Origin: CAVVJA01 sp963809815
GTDB lineage: Bacteria > Actinomycetota > Actinomycetes > Mycobacteriales > Jatrophihabitantaceae
Reading direction: 5' to 3'
DNA length: 64,000 bases
Assembly: GCA_963809815.1 (NCBI GenBank)
Contig: CAWELM010000013.1
Span: 198,188 to 262,187 of the forward strand
Below the pieces are notes generated by a model, which saw nothing but the letters and a program-made list of their open reading frames with translations, was not told the origin of the DNA and ran no database searches. The position numbers and the translations under genes are program-made. The stretch's first letter is position 1; every line of letters starts with the position of its first letter. This document shows positions 43,157 to 51,364 of the stretch, piece after piece.

Positions 43157-43178
43157 ATGGCTACCAAGATGGCTACCA
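43157..43178 (+). repeat. ATGGCTACCA direct pair, 12-bp period (probable arm-type site)
   Basis: ATGGCTACCA at 43157-43166 and 43169-43178. Same motif, orientation and period as 48620-48641, and nearly the same as 35024-35045. A further half match, TTGGCAAA, lies just before it. Confidence 0.6.
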
Positions 43179-43806
43179 GATGATCATGTGAGAAGAGGCA
43201 AGATCATCTGTGATGACGGGATCGCGGAAGCTGCACTCGCAGTTGACCTTTCCCTTAATTCGTAATCCTATTCTCGATCATTGCGCACGTCTATGAACGT
43301 TGGTGGACAGATCGTACGTCCAACTTCCGGCACAGTCACGGCGCGGAAGGCTCCAAGAAGCGAACATCTCTTGGATGCGAAACCCTTGCAGGAAAGGGAG
43401 TCAGGGTTTCCCGCAATGTGGGTGTCATAATTTGGCCTCTGATCGACCGGAAGGGAAGATCATCCGCACCCGTCACTGGCGCTCATCGTCCCGCCGTCAT
43501 GAGGGTTCGTGATGTGGACGGCCCGGCCGCGGACCCGCAGCCGCTCGAACCCTCGCGGCGCCTTGTCCTCAAGGGCATCCGTCGCGGTGGCGATGTGCGC
43601 CCGCGGCCGCTTGTCGCGATCCACGCGGGTGTTGAGCGCTGTCGCCCAAAGGATTCACAGCTCCTCGTCGTGCACATCAGAGCGCGATTCGAGGTCTGAG
43701 TTGCGGCCGGCGTAGGGCGGCGAGCTGAGATAGTCTGGCGCGGATCGTGAGCGCGCCCACCGACACGAGCCCGCCGCTATCCGCAAGGCTGGGGCTCACC
43801 GCAACG

Positions 43807-43864
43807 GTTCACTGTTCACTTTTTTCGTGTGTTCAACTATAGTGAACACGGACATAAAGTGAAC
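43807..43864 (+). promoter_or_regulatory. Promoter and GTTCAC operator of the AbiEi/nucleotidyltransferase/AEP-helicase operon
   Basis: A good housekeeping promoter is visible: -35 TTCACT (43815-43820), 17-base spacer, -10 TATAGT (43838-43843). Five GTTCAC-type half-sites cover it: GTTCACT at 43807 and 43814, the near-palindrome TGTTCAACTATAGTGAACA at 43830-43848, which spans the -10, and AGTGAAC at 43858. The coding start is at 43875 with GGAGGT at 43865. This is what autorepression by the AbiEi protein would look like. Confidence 0.7.
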
Positions 43865-43874
43865 GGAGGTCGGC

Positions 43875-44849
43875 ATGGGCGACCCAACCGACCGCCTTGT
43901 CGTCCACCTGGCGGAGCTGGGCGTGTCTGCTCGGGTCGAGGCTGCGCCAACAGCTCGCGACGGTCCGCGTCGAGCGGTGCTGCACATGAAGCGTGGTGCC
44001 TCCGCGCATGCCTTCGAGCTGGTCGATGGTCCAGACGTGCGGCTGACCTCAGCCTGCACGAGCGGCGCTGGACGAGAGCCGGTGTTCGTACACACGCCGC
44101 ACATCGCGGCTAAGACCGGTGACGCGTTCCGCCGGGCCGGTGTCCAATACCTCGATGACGCAGGCAATGCGTGGATAAAGTTCGGCGACGTACTCATCGA
44201 TGTTCGCGGGCGTCCGCGACCCAAGGACAGCACGCCACGCGCTGGTGCGACTGGAAACCTGTTCAGCAGCGGTCGCGCCCAGGTCGTCCTTGCCCTACTC
44301 GCCTGGCCTGAACTGTGGAAGGCGCCACAACGGGAGGTGGCACATACGGCGGGCGTGTCGCTGGGCCAGGCACACAACACCCTTTCTCTACTTGCGCAGG
44401 CTGCATACCAACGAGACCAACGCCGAGATGGGCGAGCCGATCTGCTCGACCTGTGGGCCGCGGCGTTCCCGGCCGGCCTGGCTCAGCGGCTCACGCTAGC
44501 GAAGTACCAGGGCGACGTGGAGCCAGTGAAGACACCCCGTGCCGATAACGTGATGGCGGTATCGGGCGAGGCCGCCGTGCCTGACCTGCTCCGGGCGGCG
44601 ACACTGACGCTCTATGTACCCGAACTGAACCCCCGGCTAGCGATCGTGAACCGGTGGCGCGCCGATGGCGAACCGAACATCATCGTGCGCCGGAAGTTCT
44701 GGCACGACCCTGTTGCTCCGGACGCGGGCGCGCCCGGAATCGATGTCGCTCCCTGGCCGCTGGTCTACGCCGACCTGCTCGGTAGTAACGACTCACGCGC
44801 ACGCGCGGCGGCACAACAGTACCGGGAAAGCCATGAACGACCCCAGTGA
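43875..44849 (+). CDS. AbiEi-like type IV antitoxin / regulator
   Basis: A 324-residue protein with an ideal ribosome-binding site. Residues about 70-115 (PHIAAKTGDAFRRAGVQYLD, NAWIKFGDVLIDVRGRP) resemble the compact nuclease-like fold seen in AbiEi_2-type proteins, and 140-185 (RAQVVLALLAWPELWKAPQR, EVAHTAGVSLGQAHNTLSLL) form a winged helix. The C-terminal half (LYVPELNPRLAIVNRWRADG, DVAPWPLVYADLLGSNDSRA) is typical of proteins paired with nucleotidyltransferase toxins. It overlaps that gene by 17 bases and probably binds the GTTCAC repeats upstream. Confidence 0.75.
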   Translation: MGDPTDRLVVHLAELGVSARVEAAPTARDGPRRAVLHMKRGASAHAFELVDGPDVRLTSACTSGAGREPVFVHTPHIAAKTGDAFRRAGVQYLDDAGNAWIKFGDVLIDVRGRPRPKDSTPRAGATGNLFSSGRAQVVLALLAWPELWKAPQREVAHTAGVSLGQAHNTLSLLAQAAYQRDQRRDGRADLLDLWAAAFPAGLAQRLTLAKYQGDVEPVKTPRADNVMAVSGEAAVPDLLRAATLTLYVPELNPRLAIVNRWRADGEPNIIVRRKFWHDPVAPDAGAPGIDVAPWPLVYADLLGSNDSRARAAAQQYRESHERPQ

Positions 44850-45653
44850 CCTGCCCGACGAGCTGCTCGCCCCGATCGCTCGCGTCGTCACCGCGGCGCT
44901 CCCTCACGCCGACGGCCTGCGACCCAAGGATGTCATGGTGGTGGGAGCGGTCTGCCGCGATCTGCACCATTACGCGCTCGGCCACCGGTTCGCCGCCACA
45001 GCCACCCACGATCTGGACCTCGCGCTCGCCCTTCCGTCATGGGAGGCGTTCCGCAGTCTGGCCGCGGCGTTTCCGCAAATCGGCGAAACTGGGATCCGGT
45101 TACCGTCGACCTGCTTCCCTTCGGCGTCATCGAGGACCCCGAAGGTGCGGTACAACCGCCGACCCGCAGCGATCCGCTGAGCGTGTGGGCTTTCAGCGAG
45201 ATCTTCGCCTCCACCCTCCCGCTCCCGCTGCCTGCCGGCATAACGGTGAAGCTACCGACGGTGGCCGGCTACGCCGCCGCGAAACTCGGCGCGTGGCTCG
45301 ATCGCTCCGAGTGGCACGAAGCGAAAGACGCCGCCGACGTCGCATTGGTTCTGTACTGGTACGGCGAATCATCCTCCGTTCACGACCGGCTGTACGAGAC
45401 AGAGGCAGGCAACGAAGTACTGGCTGCCCAATCAACTGATCTATCCCTGGCTGCGGCACGGCTACTTGGACGGGACATCTCAGCGACGATCGGCACGGCA
45501 CGCTTGGCTGAGCTGCTCGCACGCTGGCCCGGTGACATGCCGCTGCTCGTGCGAGAGTTGGGCTTCGTCGGCGCGACCTGGCCGCGGGACGCGCCTCGTC
45601 GCCGGGCACTCCTCGACGCCCTGACCCGCGGCATCACCGATCGAGACGGCTGA
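44833..45653 (+). pseudogene. AbiEii-like nucleotidyltransferase, frameshifted
   Basis: From ATG 44833 the first frame gives KDVMVVGAVCRDLHHYALGH and ATATHDLDLALALPSWEAFR, the nucleotidyltransferase core with a DLDLA metal motif. At about 45087-45103 the reading must shift by one base, after which DPVTVDLLPFGVIEDPEGAV, VKLPTVAGYAAAKLGAWLDR and HEAKDAADVALVLYWY continue the same protein to 45653. Together they would make about 270 residues, the normal size. One base indel explains it, so this is either an inactivated toxin or a sequence error. Its end lies 12 bases before the AEP-helicase start. Confidence 0.75.
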
Positions 45654-45665
45654 AAGCTAAGACGC

Positions 45666-48062
45666 ATGACGTCATCAGGCGGATCGCCTCCCACCCGCTT
45701 AGAGTCCGAGTTTCGGGAGCTCCGAGCCGAACTCGCGCGGCTGCGAGCGGAAAACGCTCGCCTCTTGCGCATGCTGGAGTTGACGCCGGAGCTCGCTCGT
45801 CCCGCTGGCCCGAGTCAGACGGCGATCTTCGAGGCCGCGCCTGGTGCCGTGCATGCGGCGTCGTCGCCGGCGTCGAAGGTGGCGTTCTACTCAACCCTGT
45901 TCGCAGCGCGGACGGATGTGTATGCGACGCGCTGGGAGAACGCCCGCTCAGGCAAGTCGGGGTGGATGCCGGCGGTCAAGGGCGGCTGGCGGCGCGGTAT
46001 CCCGCCCGACCAGCGGCACTACCTCCCGTTGACGAGCCAGGTTGTCACCGAGCATCTATCAGGAGACGCAGAGATCGGCCTGTACCCGATGCTGGACGGT
46101 GACCGGTGCTGTTGGCTGGCGGCGGACTTCGACGGGCCGGCCGCGATGCTCGACGCGTTGGCGTATCTGAAGGCAGCGCGGGCGATGCAAGCGCCGGCGG
46201 CCCTGGAGGTCTCGCGCTCGGGCGCAGGCGCGCACGTGTGGCTGTTCTTCACCACGCCAATCCCAGCTGTCACCGCACGCCAGATCGGCACCAGCTTATT
46301 GCGCGAGGCGATGGCTCTGCGCGGCCGAATGAGCCTGGCCAGCTATGACCGACTGTTCCCGTCCCAGGATGTGCTGCAGACCGCCGGGCTCGGCAACCTG
46401 ATCGCCGCACCGCTCGCCGGTAAGTCCCGCCGCCGCGGTACGACAGTCTTTCTCGACCTGGCGACCCTCGAACCGCACGACGACCAATGGGCTTACCTGT
46501 CCAGTCTCGGCCGCCTTACGCCGGGTGAGGCTGAACGGTTGAGCCAGCGGCTCGGGCAGGTCACGGTCGGCGCGGGAGTAGACCGGCTCCGACCCGCGAC
46601 CTCGACCAAGATCACCGTACCGATGCCGCCAGTCGTACATGCCCGCCTAGGCGCCTCGATCACCGTCGACGGAACCGACCTGACCCCGGCACTAATGGCC
46701 ACGCTCAAGCACGCGGCCACGATGCCGAACCCAATCTTCTACGAGCGGCAGCGCCGCCGCGCGTCTACCTGGGACACAGCCCGCTATCTGCAGAGCTTCG
46801 ACGAGACCGTCTCCGGCGACCTAATCCTGCCCCGAGGCCTCCGCGACCATCTCGACCGCCTGATCAGCCAGGCCGGCAGCAAGGTGGAAGTCACCGACGA
46901 GCGCGATGCCGGCACACGACACGAGTACGCATTCGCAGCCACTCTTGCTCCAGAGCAACAGGCCGCGGTTGACGCGCTGCTCAGCCACGATCTCGGGGTT
47001 CTCGTAGCGCCGCCCGGTGCAGGCAAGACCGTGATCGCGTGCTCGGTTATCGCGGCGCTAGGTGTCTCGACCTTGGTGCTCGTCGATCGCAAGGCGCTCG
47101 CCGATCAGTGGCGGACACGCATCCGGGAGCTGCTCGGGGTCAAGGCAGGTCAACGCGGCGGCGGACGGACCAAGACGAGCGGCGTGCTCGACGTCGCCAC
47201 GCTCCAGACGCTCGCACGGCGAGACGACCTCGCCGAAGTCACGTCTGGGTACGGGCTGGTGGTCGTCGACGAGTGCCACCACGTACCTGCCGCAGCGTTC
47301 GAGCACGCGGTCAAGCAGGTCCCCGCGCGACTCTGGCTCGGCCTGACCGCTACCCCATACCGTCGCGACCAGCTCGACGACCTCATCACGCTCCAGCTCG
47401 GACCCGTCCGACACACCATGACCCAGCCCGCGGACGGAACACTATCTGCACGCGGACACGACGCCCCGCAACCCGAACGAGTGCTGCACGTGCATCGCAC
47501 GACCTACCGATACGAGGGCGACGCCGACCCATCCGCACCCGGAGGCATCGCTGCCATCTACACCGACCTCACCGCGAACAACGCGCGCAACCAGCAGATC
47601 ATCTGCGACGTGATCACGGCACTGGACCGCGGTCGGAACTGCCTCGTCCTCACGCAACGGACCCGCCACCTCAAACTCCTTGAAACCGTGCTGCGTGAGC
47701 GAGGCTTCGATCCAGTGGTCCTCCGCGGCGGCATGGGAGCCAAGGCGCGCGCCGCGGCTCTGACCCGCCTACGGCCGCGCGACGACGGCGACCGGCTGCT
47801 CGCGATCGCCACTGGCTCCTATATCGGCGAAGGCTTCGATGCCCCAGTGCTGGACACCCTCTTCTTGACAGCTCCGATCGCCTTCAAAGGCCGCCTCGTC
47901 CAGTACGTCGGACGCGTGATCCGTCCCCATCCCGGCAAGATCACCGCCGAAGTCCACGACTACCACGATGTCCTCACCAGAGTGCTCGCCTCCTCGCTCG
48001 CAAAGCGTGCAGCCGGCTACACCAGTCTTGGCTTCCCCGACCCACGACGGCTCAGCACCTGA
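45666..48062 (+). CDS. TOTE-type archaeo-eukaryotic primase fused to SF2 helicase
   Basis: A 798-residue protein. Residues 11-40 are a Leu/Glu-rich coiled coil. Residues about 70-300 form an AEP-type primase domain as described for TOTE conflict systems: YSTLFAARTDVYATRWENAR, metal motif LAADFDG (D154, D156), SRSGAGAHVW (H190) and SYDRLFPSQD (D228). The helicase spans about 415-790: Walker A VAPPGAGKTVIA (about 448-458), VVVDECHH (D535-E536), LTATPYRR, ATGSYIGEGFDAP and VQYVGRVIRPH. I recall a cysteine cluster in many TOTE primases; it is absent here, and no nuclease domain follows. Predicted to act in defence against, or competition among, mobile DNA. It is the third gene of the AbiEi operon and close to the unit 2 right end. 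Confidence 0.85.
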   Translation: MTSSGGSPPTRLESEFRELRAELARLRAENARLLRMLELTPELARPAGPSQTAIFEAAPGAVHAASSPASKVAFYSTLFAARTDVYATRWENARSGKSGWMPAVKGGWRRGIPPDQRHYLPLTSQVVTEHLSGDAEIGLYPMLDGDRCCWLAADFDGPAAMLDALAYLKAARAMQAPAALEVSRSGAGAHVWLFFTTPIPAVTARQIGTSLLREAMALRGRMSLASYDRLFPSQDVLQTAGLGNLIAAPLAGKSRRRGTTVFLDLATLEPHDDQWAYLSSLGRLTPGEAERLSQRLGQVTVGAGVDRLRPATSTKITVPMPPVVHARLGASITVDGTDLTPALMATLKHAATMPNPIFYERQRRRASTWDTARYLQSFDETVSGDLILPRGLRDHLDRLISQAGSKVEVTDERDAGTRHEYAFAATLAPEQQAAVDALLSHDLGVLVAPPGAGKTVIACSVIAALGVSTLVLVDRKALADQWRTRIRELLGVKAGQRGGGRTKTSGVLDVATLQTLARRDDLAEVTSGYGLVVVDECHHVPAAAFEHAVKQVPARLWLGLTATPYRRDQLDDLITLQLGPVRHTMTQPADGTLSARGHDAPQPERVLHVHRTTYRYEGDADPSAPGGIAAIYTDLTANNARNQQIICDVITALDRGRNCLVLTQRTRHLKLLETVLRERGFDPVVLRGGMGAKARAAALTRLRPRDDGDRLLAIATGSYIGEGFDAPVLDTLFLTAPIAFKGRLVQYVGRVIRPHPGKITAEVHDYHDVLTRVLASSLAKRAAGYTSLGFPDPRRLST

Positions 48063-48214
48063 CGAAGCTCGATCCGACCCAACATGTTGCCTTCCCAAGT
48101 TCGACGGCGCACCCTAATGGCAGAAGCTGCCTCCGCCGGGGCCCCCACATTTCTCGAATGGGGACGACGTTCGAATCCAAGCGCCGTCGTTCGTCCCCGT
48201 CCGCCGACGTCCGC

Positions 48215-48450
48215 CCCCATCTGATGCGGACACCACAACGGCCGCGACGAGCGATCCGCCAAGCCGGCCAACGCACCATCCGCGGCATACCGTCGCAGCC
48301 ACGCATGCACCGTCTGCCGCGCCACCCCAAACCGACACGCGACCTCAGTCACCGAAGCGCCGTCAAGCACCGCACGGCCTGATACCGCTGCTCCACCACA
48401 CCCAGCTCCACCAGCACCGCCGGCCCCTTCGCCGCGATCACCAACGACCA
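48215..48450 (-). mobile_element. IS481-family transposase N-terminal remnant
   Basis: On the minus strand GPAVLVELGVVEQRYQAV in one frame, then VTEVACRFGVARQTVHAWLR and RYAADGALAGLADRSSRP in another, form the helix-turn-helix start of IS481-type transposases. The sequence then breaks off before the integrase core, and a frameshift lies between the two parts. It is a non-functional remnant behind the AEP-helicase. Confidence 0.65.
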
Positions 48451-48493
48451 CGACGAAAGACCACGCACCACCGCGCAGCGCAACAACACACGA

Positions 48494-48592
48494 CTGTCAA
48501 GCAGGAACCGGAACTACTGTCGCCCACCTAGCGGAATCGCGTCCGCAAACTGTCGCCCAGGAACCGAACACGACCTGTCCAGCATGAACCGG
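48494..48592. repeat. CTGTC...GGAACC repeats beside the IS481 remnant
   Basis: Three related copies occur: CTGTCAAGCAGGAACCGG (48494-48511), CTGTCGCCCAGGAACCG (near 48550) and CTGTCCAGCATGAACCGG (48575-48592). Such sequences are typical of IS481-type ends and suggest remains of one or more terminal repeats. Confidence 0.5.
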
Positions 48593-48619
48593 GCTCGCAC
48601 AGAACCTCGTCTGGCGCCA

Positions 48620-48641
48620 ATGGCTACCAAAATGGCTACCA
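48620..48641 (+). repeat. ATGGCTACCA direct pair, 12-bp period (probable arm-type site)
   Basis: ATGGCTACCA at 48620-48629 and 48632-48641, just left of the att copy at 48687. It would be the right inner end of unit 2, matching the pair at its left end (43157-43178). Confidence 0.65.
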
Positions 48642-48686
48642 CGCGAAAATAAATGATCTTGCGGGTGGCTCTAGGCCAGCGTATAG

Positions 48687-48732
48687 GGGTGGAGCTGAGG
48701 GGACTCGAACCCCTGACCCCCACACTGCCAGT
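48687..48732 (-). repeat. Attachment-site repeat: 3' part of tRNA-Ala, copy 2
   Basis: These 46 bases are identical to 57491-57536, which cover the 3' flank, acceptor 3' strand, T-arm, variable region and anticodon stem/loop of the tRNA-Ala gene. Identity ends exactly in the anticodon stem. No 5' half follows, so this is an att duplicate. It separates unit 2 from unit 3. Confidence 0.92.
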
Positions 48733-48862
48733 CCCATTTTACGGCCTATTGACAGGCGTTGGCAAACACCGAAAACCGCTTGCAGGCCCCGTATTTGCTG
48801 GCCTGCAGCGCGTTGAGCGTGGTTGGTCATTCCTGGCCGCGGACGACCATCTTTGAACTTCT

Positions 48863-48880
48863 TGCGGACTGGCTGCGGAC
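48863..48880 (+). repeat. TGCGGAC direct pair, 11-bp period (probable arm-type site, left end of unit 3)
   Basis: TGCGGAC at 48863-48869 and 48874-48880, reading GCGGACTGGCTGCGGACCG. At the other end of unit 3 (57404-57420) the sequence reads GCGGACTTTTTGCGGACCG, with the same period and flanks. Both are followed by an A-rich GATCAA stretch. Confidence 0.65.
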
Positions 48881-48964
48881 CGCGCAAGATCAACAAGCTC
48901 ATGGCGACAATCCCGCGACCCGACCCGGGAACTGATCGAGTTCGTGTCCGAGTCCAAGTCCTGG

Positions 48965-51364
48965 TCAGAACTTGCGCAGCGCAAGCAGGTGGAGTTTGTT
49001 GCGTTTGATGTCGTCGATTCGCGCTAGGAGATCGTCGAGGTCGTCGCCCACGTTCATGTGGCGGCCCGACAACGCGTCACCACGTCCTGCCGCCAGGTTC
49101 ACGACCCACCCTGCGGCGATTTCAGGGTCCGCGCCCTGGCCCGCTGCGAGACGGGCCTTGATCCATCCGAACACCTGGCCTTCGGCTGTCTCGGGACCTG
49201 CTGTGCTTGCCAGCGCGGCCTCGCTCAGCCCGATCGGCAACAGTCCCGGATCGAAGCTGAACACGCTGACACCGTGCGGTTTCAACTCCGCCGCGAGCGT
49301 CTCGGTCAGCTTCACCACCGCGGCCTTCGCAGCGGCGTAGGAGGAGACGAGCGGCCAGCGATGGACGGCAGCCTGACTGGTGATGCTGATGACGCGGCCG
49401 CGGCCTGCCGAAACCATCCCCGGAAGTACGGCGCTGGTGAGCATGTAGGCGCCGCCGAAGTTGATCTCGACGGCGCGCCACCACTCCGCCGGATCGGTCT
49501 CCCAGAGCGGGCCCATCGGGCCGTTGATGCCTGCGTTGTTGACGAGCACGTCGATCGGCCCGAGCTGCTCGGTAACCGCGGCGACGGCCGCGCGCGTTCG
49601 TTCGATATCGGTGACGTCGGCGACGGCGGTCGCGACGATCCCTCCGCGCGCGCGAATGGACGCGGCTGCCTCCTCGAGGGAAGCCTCGGACCGCCCGATC
49701 AGCGCGACCCGGGCACCGGCGTCCACCAGTCGCTCTGCGAGGAACCGTCCAAGGCCTCGGCCGCCACCGCTGACTAGGGCGACGGCGCCGTCGAGCTCAC
49801 GGGCGGGAATCTGCTGTGGTCGGGCGAGGAGCCGCCTGAGGATTTTGCCGGACGGCGATTTGGGGATGGACTCGACGAACTCGACGCGCCGAATTCGCTT
49901 GTACGGCGTCACCCGCTCGGCGACCCATGCCATCAACTCATCGTCAGTGAGCGCGGTGCGCCGCACGACGAACGCCTGAGGCACCTCGCCCGCCTCGTCA
50001 TCAGGGAGCCCCACGACGGCTGCGTCGGCGACTGACGGATGGGACAGCAGGAGCTGCTCGAGTTCGGCGGGCGCGACTTGGAACCCCTTGTACTTGATCA
50101 TTTCCTTGAGACGATCCACGACCTCGTACCACCCCTCGTCATCGACGGTGACAACGTCGCCCGTATGCAGCCATCCGTCGGCATCGATCGCGGCAGCGGT
50201 CGCTTCCTCGTCGTTGAGGTACCTGCGCATGACACTCGGTGCGCGAACGAGTAGCTCGCCTGGTTGTCCGGCTGCGACCTCGGCACCGGTCGTGGGATCG
50301 ATGACGCGACATTCGACGCCCTGCACCGTGGGTCCGATCGACCACGGCTTGTCCGGGCCGTCGTCGGGCGCGATGTGGCTCGATCCGGCCAGCTCGGTCA
50401 TTCCGTAAACCTGTTTCACGTGGCAGCCGGTACGGCGCGCACATGTGGTGACGAGGTCGCTGGACATAGGCGCGGCGCCGACCGTCATCACGTGCAGGCT
50501 CGAGAGGTCGTAGTCGTCGAGCAGGTCAGTGTTGGCCAGCGCCTGGACGATCGGGGGAACGATCTCGGCGCGTGTCACGTGGTGGCGCTGGATCGTGTCG
50601 AGGAACCCCTCGATCTCGAACCGGGGCATCAACACCACGCACGCGCCGGCCCGCAAGGACAGGTTGAGCGTGACCTGGAGCCCGAACGTGTGCACGAGCG
50701 GCAACGAGGCGAGCACGGTGTCGCTGCTCGTCACACCATGGGCGTCGCGCATCTGACTCAGGCTGGCGACGAGGTTGCGATGGGTCAGCACGACGCTCTT
50801 GGGCAGCCCGCTGGTGCCGCTGGAACGCGGGAGAAACGCCGTGTCGGAGGGACTGGCCAGCCCGGTCGGGAGGCCGCTCTTCCCCGCGGCGATGATCTGC
50901 TCGAATGCCGTAGCTCCGGCAGGATCGCCGTCGACGACGAACGTCCCAGCGACCGCGGTACTGAGCGCCGCATTGCGCAGGACGCTCTCGAACAGGTGCG
51001 CTGTCGTGATAACCCAGCGCGTATCCGTCGCGAGGAAGTGATCGGTGAACTCGCTGGCCTTCGAATGCGGGCTGACCGTTGTGACGGTCGCACCGATGGT
51101 CAGTGCGGCGTACCACGCGACGACGAAGTCGATGCTGTTCGTCGAGCACAGCGCCACGACATCGCCCGGGCGTACGCCCGCCGCTCGCAGGCCATGTCCG
51201 GCTCGACCGACCTTGTCGACAAGTTCGGCGTACGTCAGGGCCTCGCCAGAGGCGGCGTCGATGAGCGCGCAACGCCCGCCGTGCTCGGCCGCCTCGCCCA
51301 GCACGTACTCCGGAAGTGTCTGGTCAGGGACCATGGACTGTCGGGCCACATCCCGACGGCTCAC
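48965..51364 (-). CDS. AMP-dependent acyl/aryl-CoA ligase fused to a short-chain dehydrogenase
   Basis: A 799-residue chain from GTG 51364, which overlaps the DAHP-synthase stop (GTGA); ATG 51334 is also possible. Residues about 10-525 are a 4-coumarate-CoA-ligase-like adenylating enzyme: RSSGTSGLPKSVVLTHRN, VYGMTELAGSS, DGWLHTGDVVTVDDEGWYEV, IKYKGFQVAPAELE and PKSPSGKILRR. Residues about 535-785 are an SDR: VALVSGGGRGLGRFLAERL, LVNNAG, and the active-site SYAAAKAA with Tyr and Lys. The ligase would activate an aromatic or acyl acid as its CoA ester or adenylate and the SDR could reduce or oxidise the product. The two parts are usually separate proteins. It is the last gene of the three-gene operon. 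Confidence 0.88.
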   Translation of the reverse strand: MSRRDVARQSMVPDQTLPEYVLGEAAEHGGRCALIDAASGEALTYAELVDKVGRAGHGLRAAGVRPGDVVALCSTNSIDFVVAWYAALTIGATVTTVSPHSKASEFTDHFLATDTRWVITTAHLFESVLRNAALSTAVAGTFVVDGDPAGATAFEQIIAAGKSGLPTGLASPSDTAFLPRSSGTSGLPKSVVLTHRNLVASLSQMRDAHGVTSSDTVLASLPLVHTFGLQVTLNLSLRAGACVVLMPRFEIEGFLDTIQRHHVTRAEIVPPIVQALANTDLLDDYDLSSLHVMTVGAAPMSSDLVTTCARRTGCHVKQVYGMTELAGSSHIAPDDGPDKPWSIGPTVQGVECRVIDPTTGAEVAAGQPGELLVRAPSVMRRYLNDEEATAAAIDADGWLHTGDVVTVDDEGWYEVVDRLKEMIKYKGFQVAPAELEQLLLSHPSVADAAVVGLPDDEAGEVPQAFVVRRTALTDDELMAWVAERVTPYKRIRRVEFVESIPKSPSGKILRRLLARPQQIPARELDGAVALVSGGGRGLGRFLAERLVDAGARVALIGRSEASLEEAAASIRARGGIVATAVADVTDIERTRAAVAAVTEQLGPIDVLVNNAGINGPMGPLWETDPAEWWRAVEINFGGAYMLTSAVLPGMVSAGRGRVISITSQAAVHRWPLVSSYAAAKAAVVKLTETLAAELKPHGVSVFSFDPGLLPIGLSEAALASTAGPETAEGQVFGWIKARLAAGQGADPEIAAGWVVNLAAGRGDALSGRHMNVGDDLDDLLARIDDIKRNKLHLLALRKF

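Larger units (their letters stand above)
42675..43800. other. Non-coding stretch at the unit 1 / unit 2 junction
   Basis: About 1.1 kb without a supported gene and visibly richer in A/T than its surroundings. It holds a hairpin (42896-42924), a 12-bp tRNA-Ala core (43028-43039) and a WTGGCWACCA pair (43157-43178). This fits an old element boundary. Short open frames near 43418-43715 show no family features. Confidence 0.6.

Noticed and set aside
45666..48062. Plasmid replication primase
   Set aside because: The AEP domain with SF2 helicase and no origin or partition genes fits a TOTE-type conflict protein better than a Rep protein.
48687..48732. tRNA-Ala gene
   Set aside because: Identity ends in the anticodon stem and no 5' half follows.
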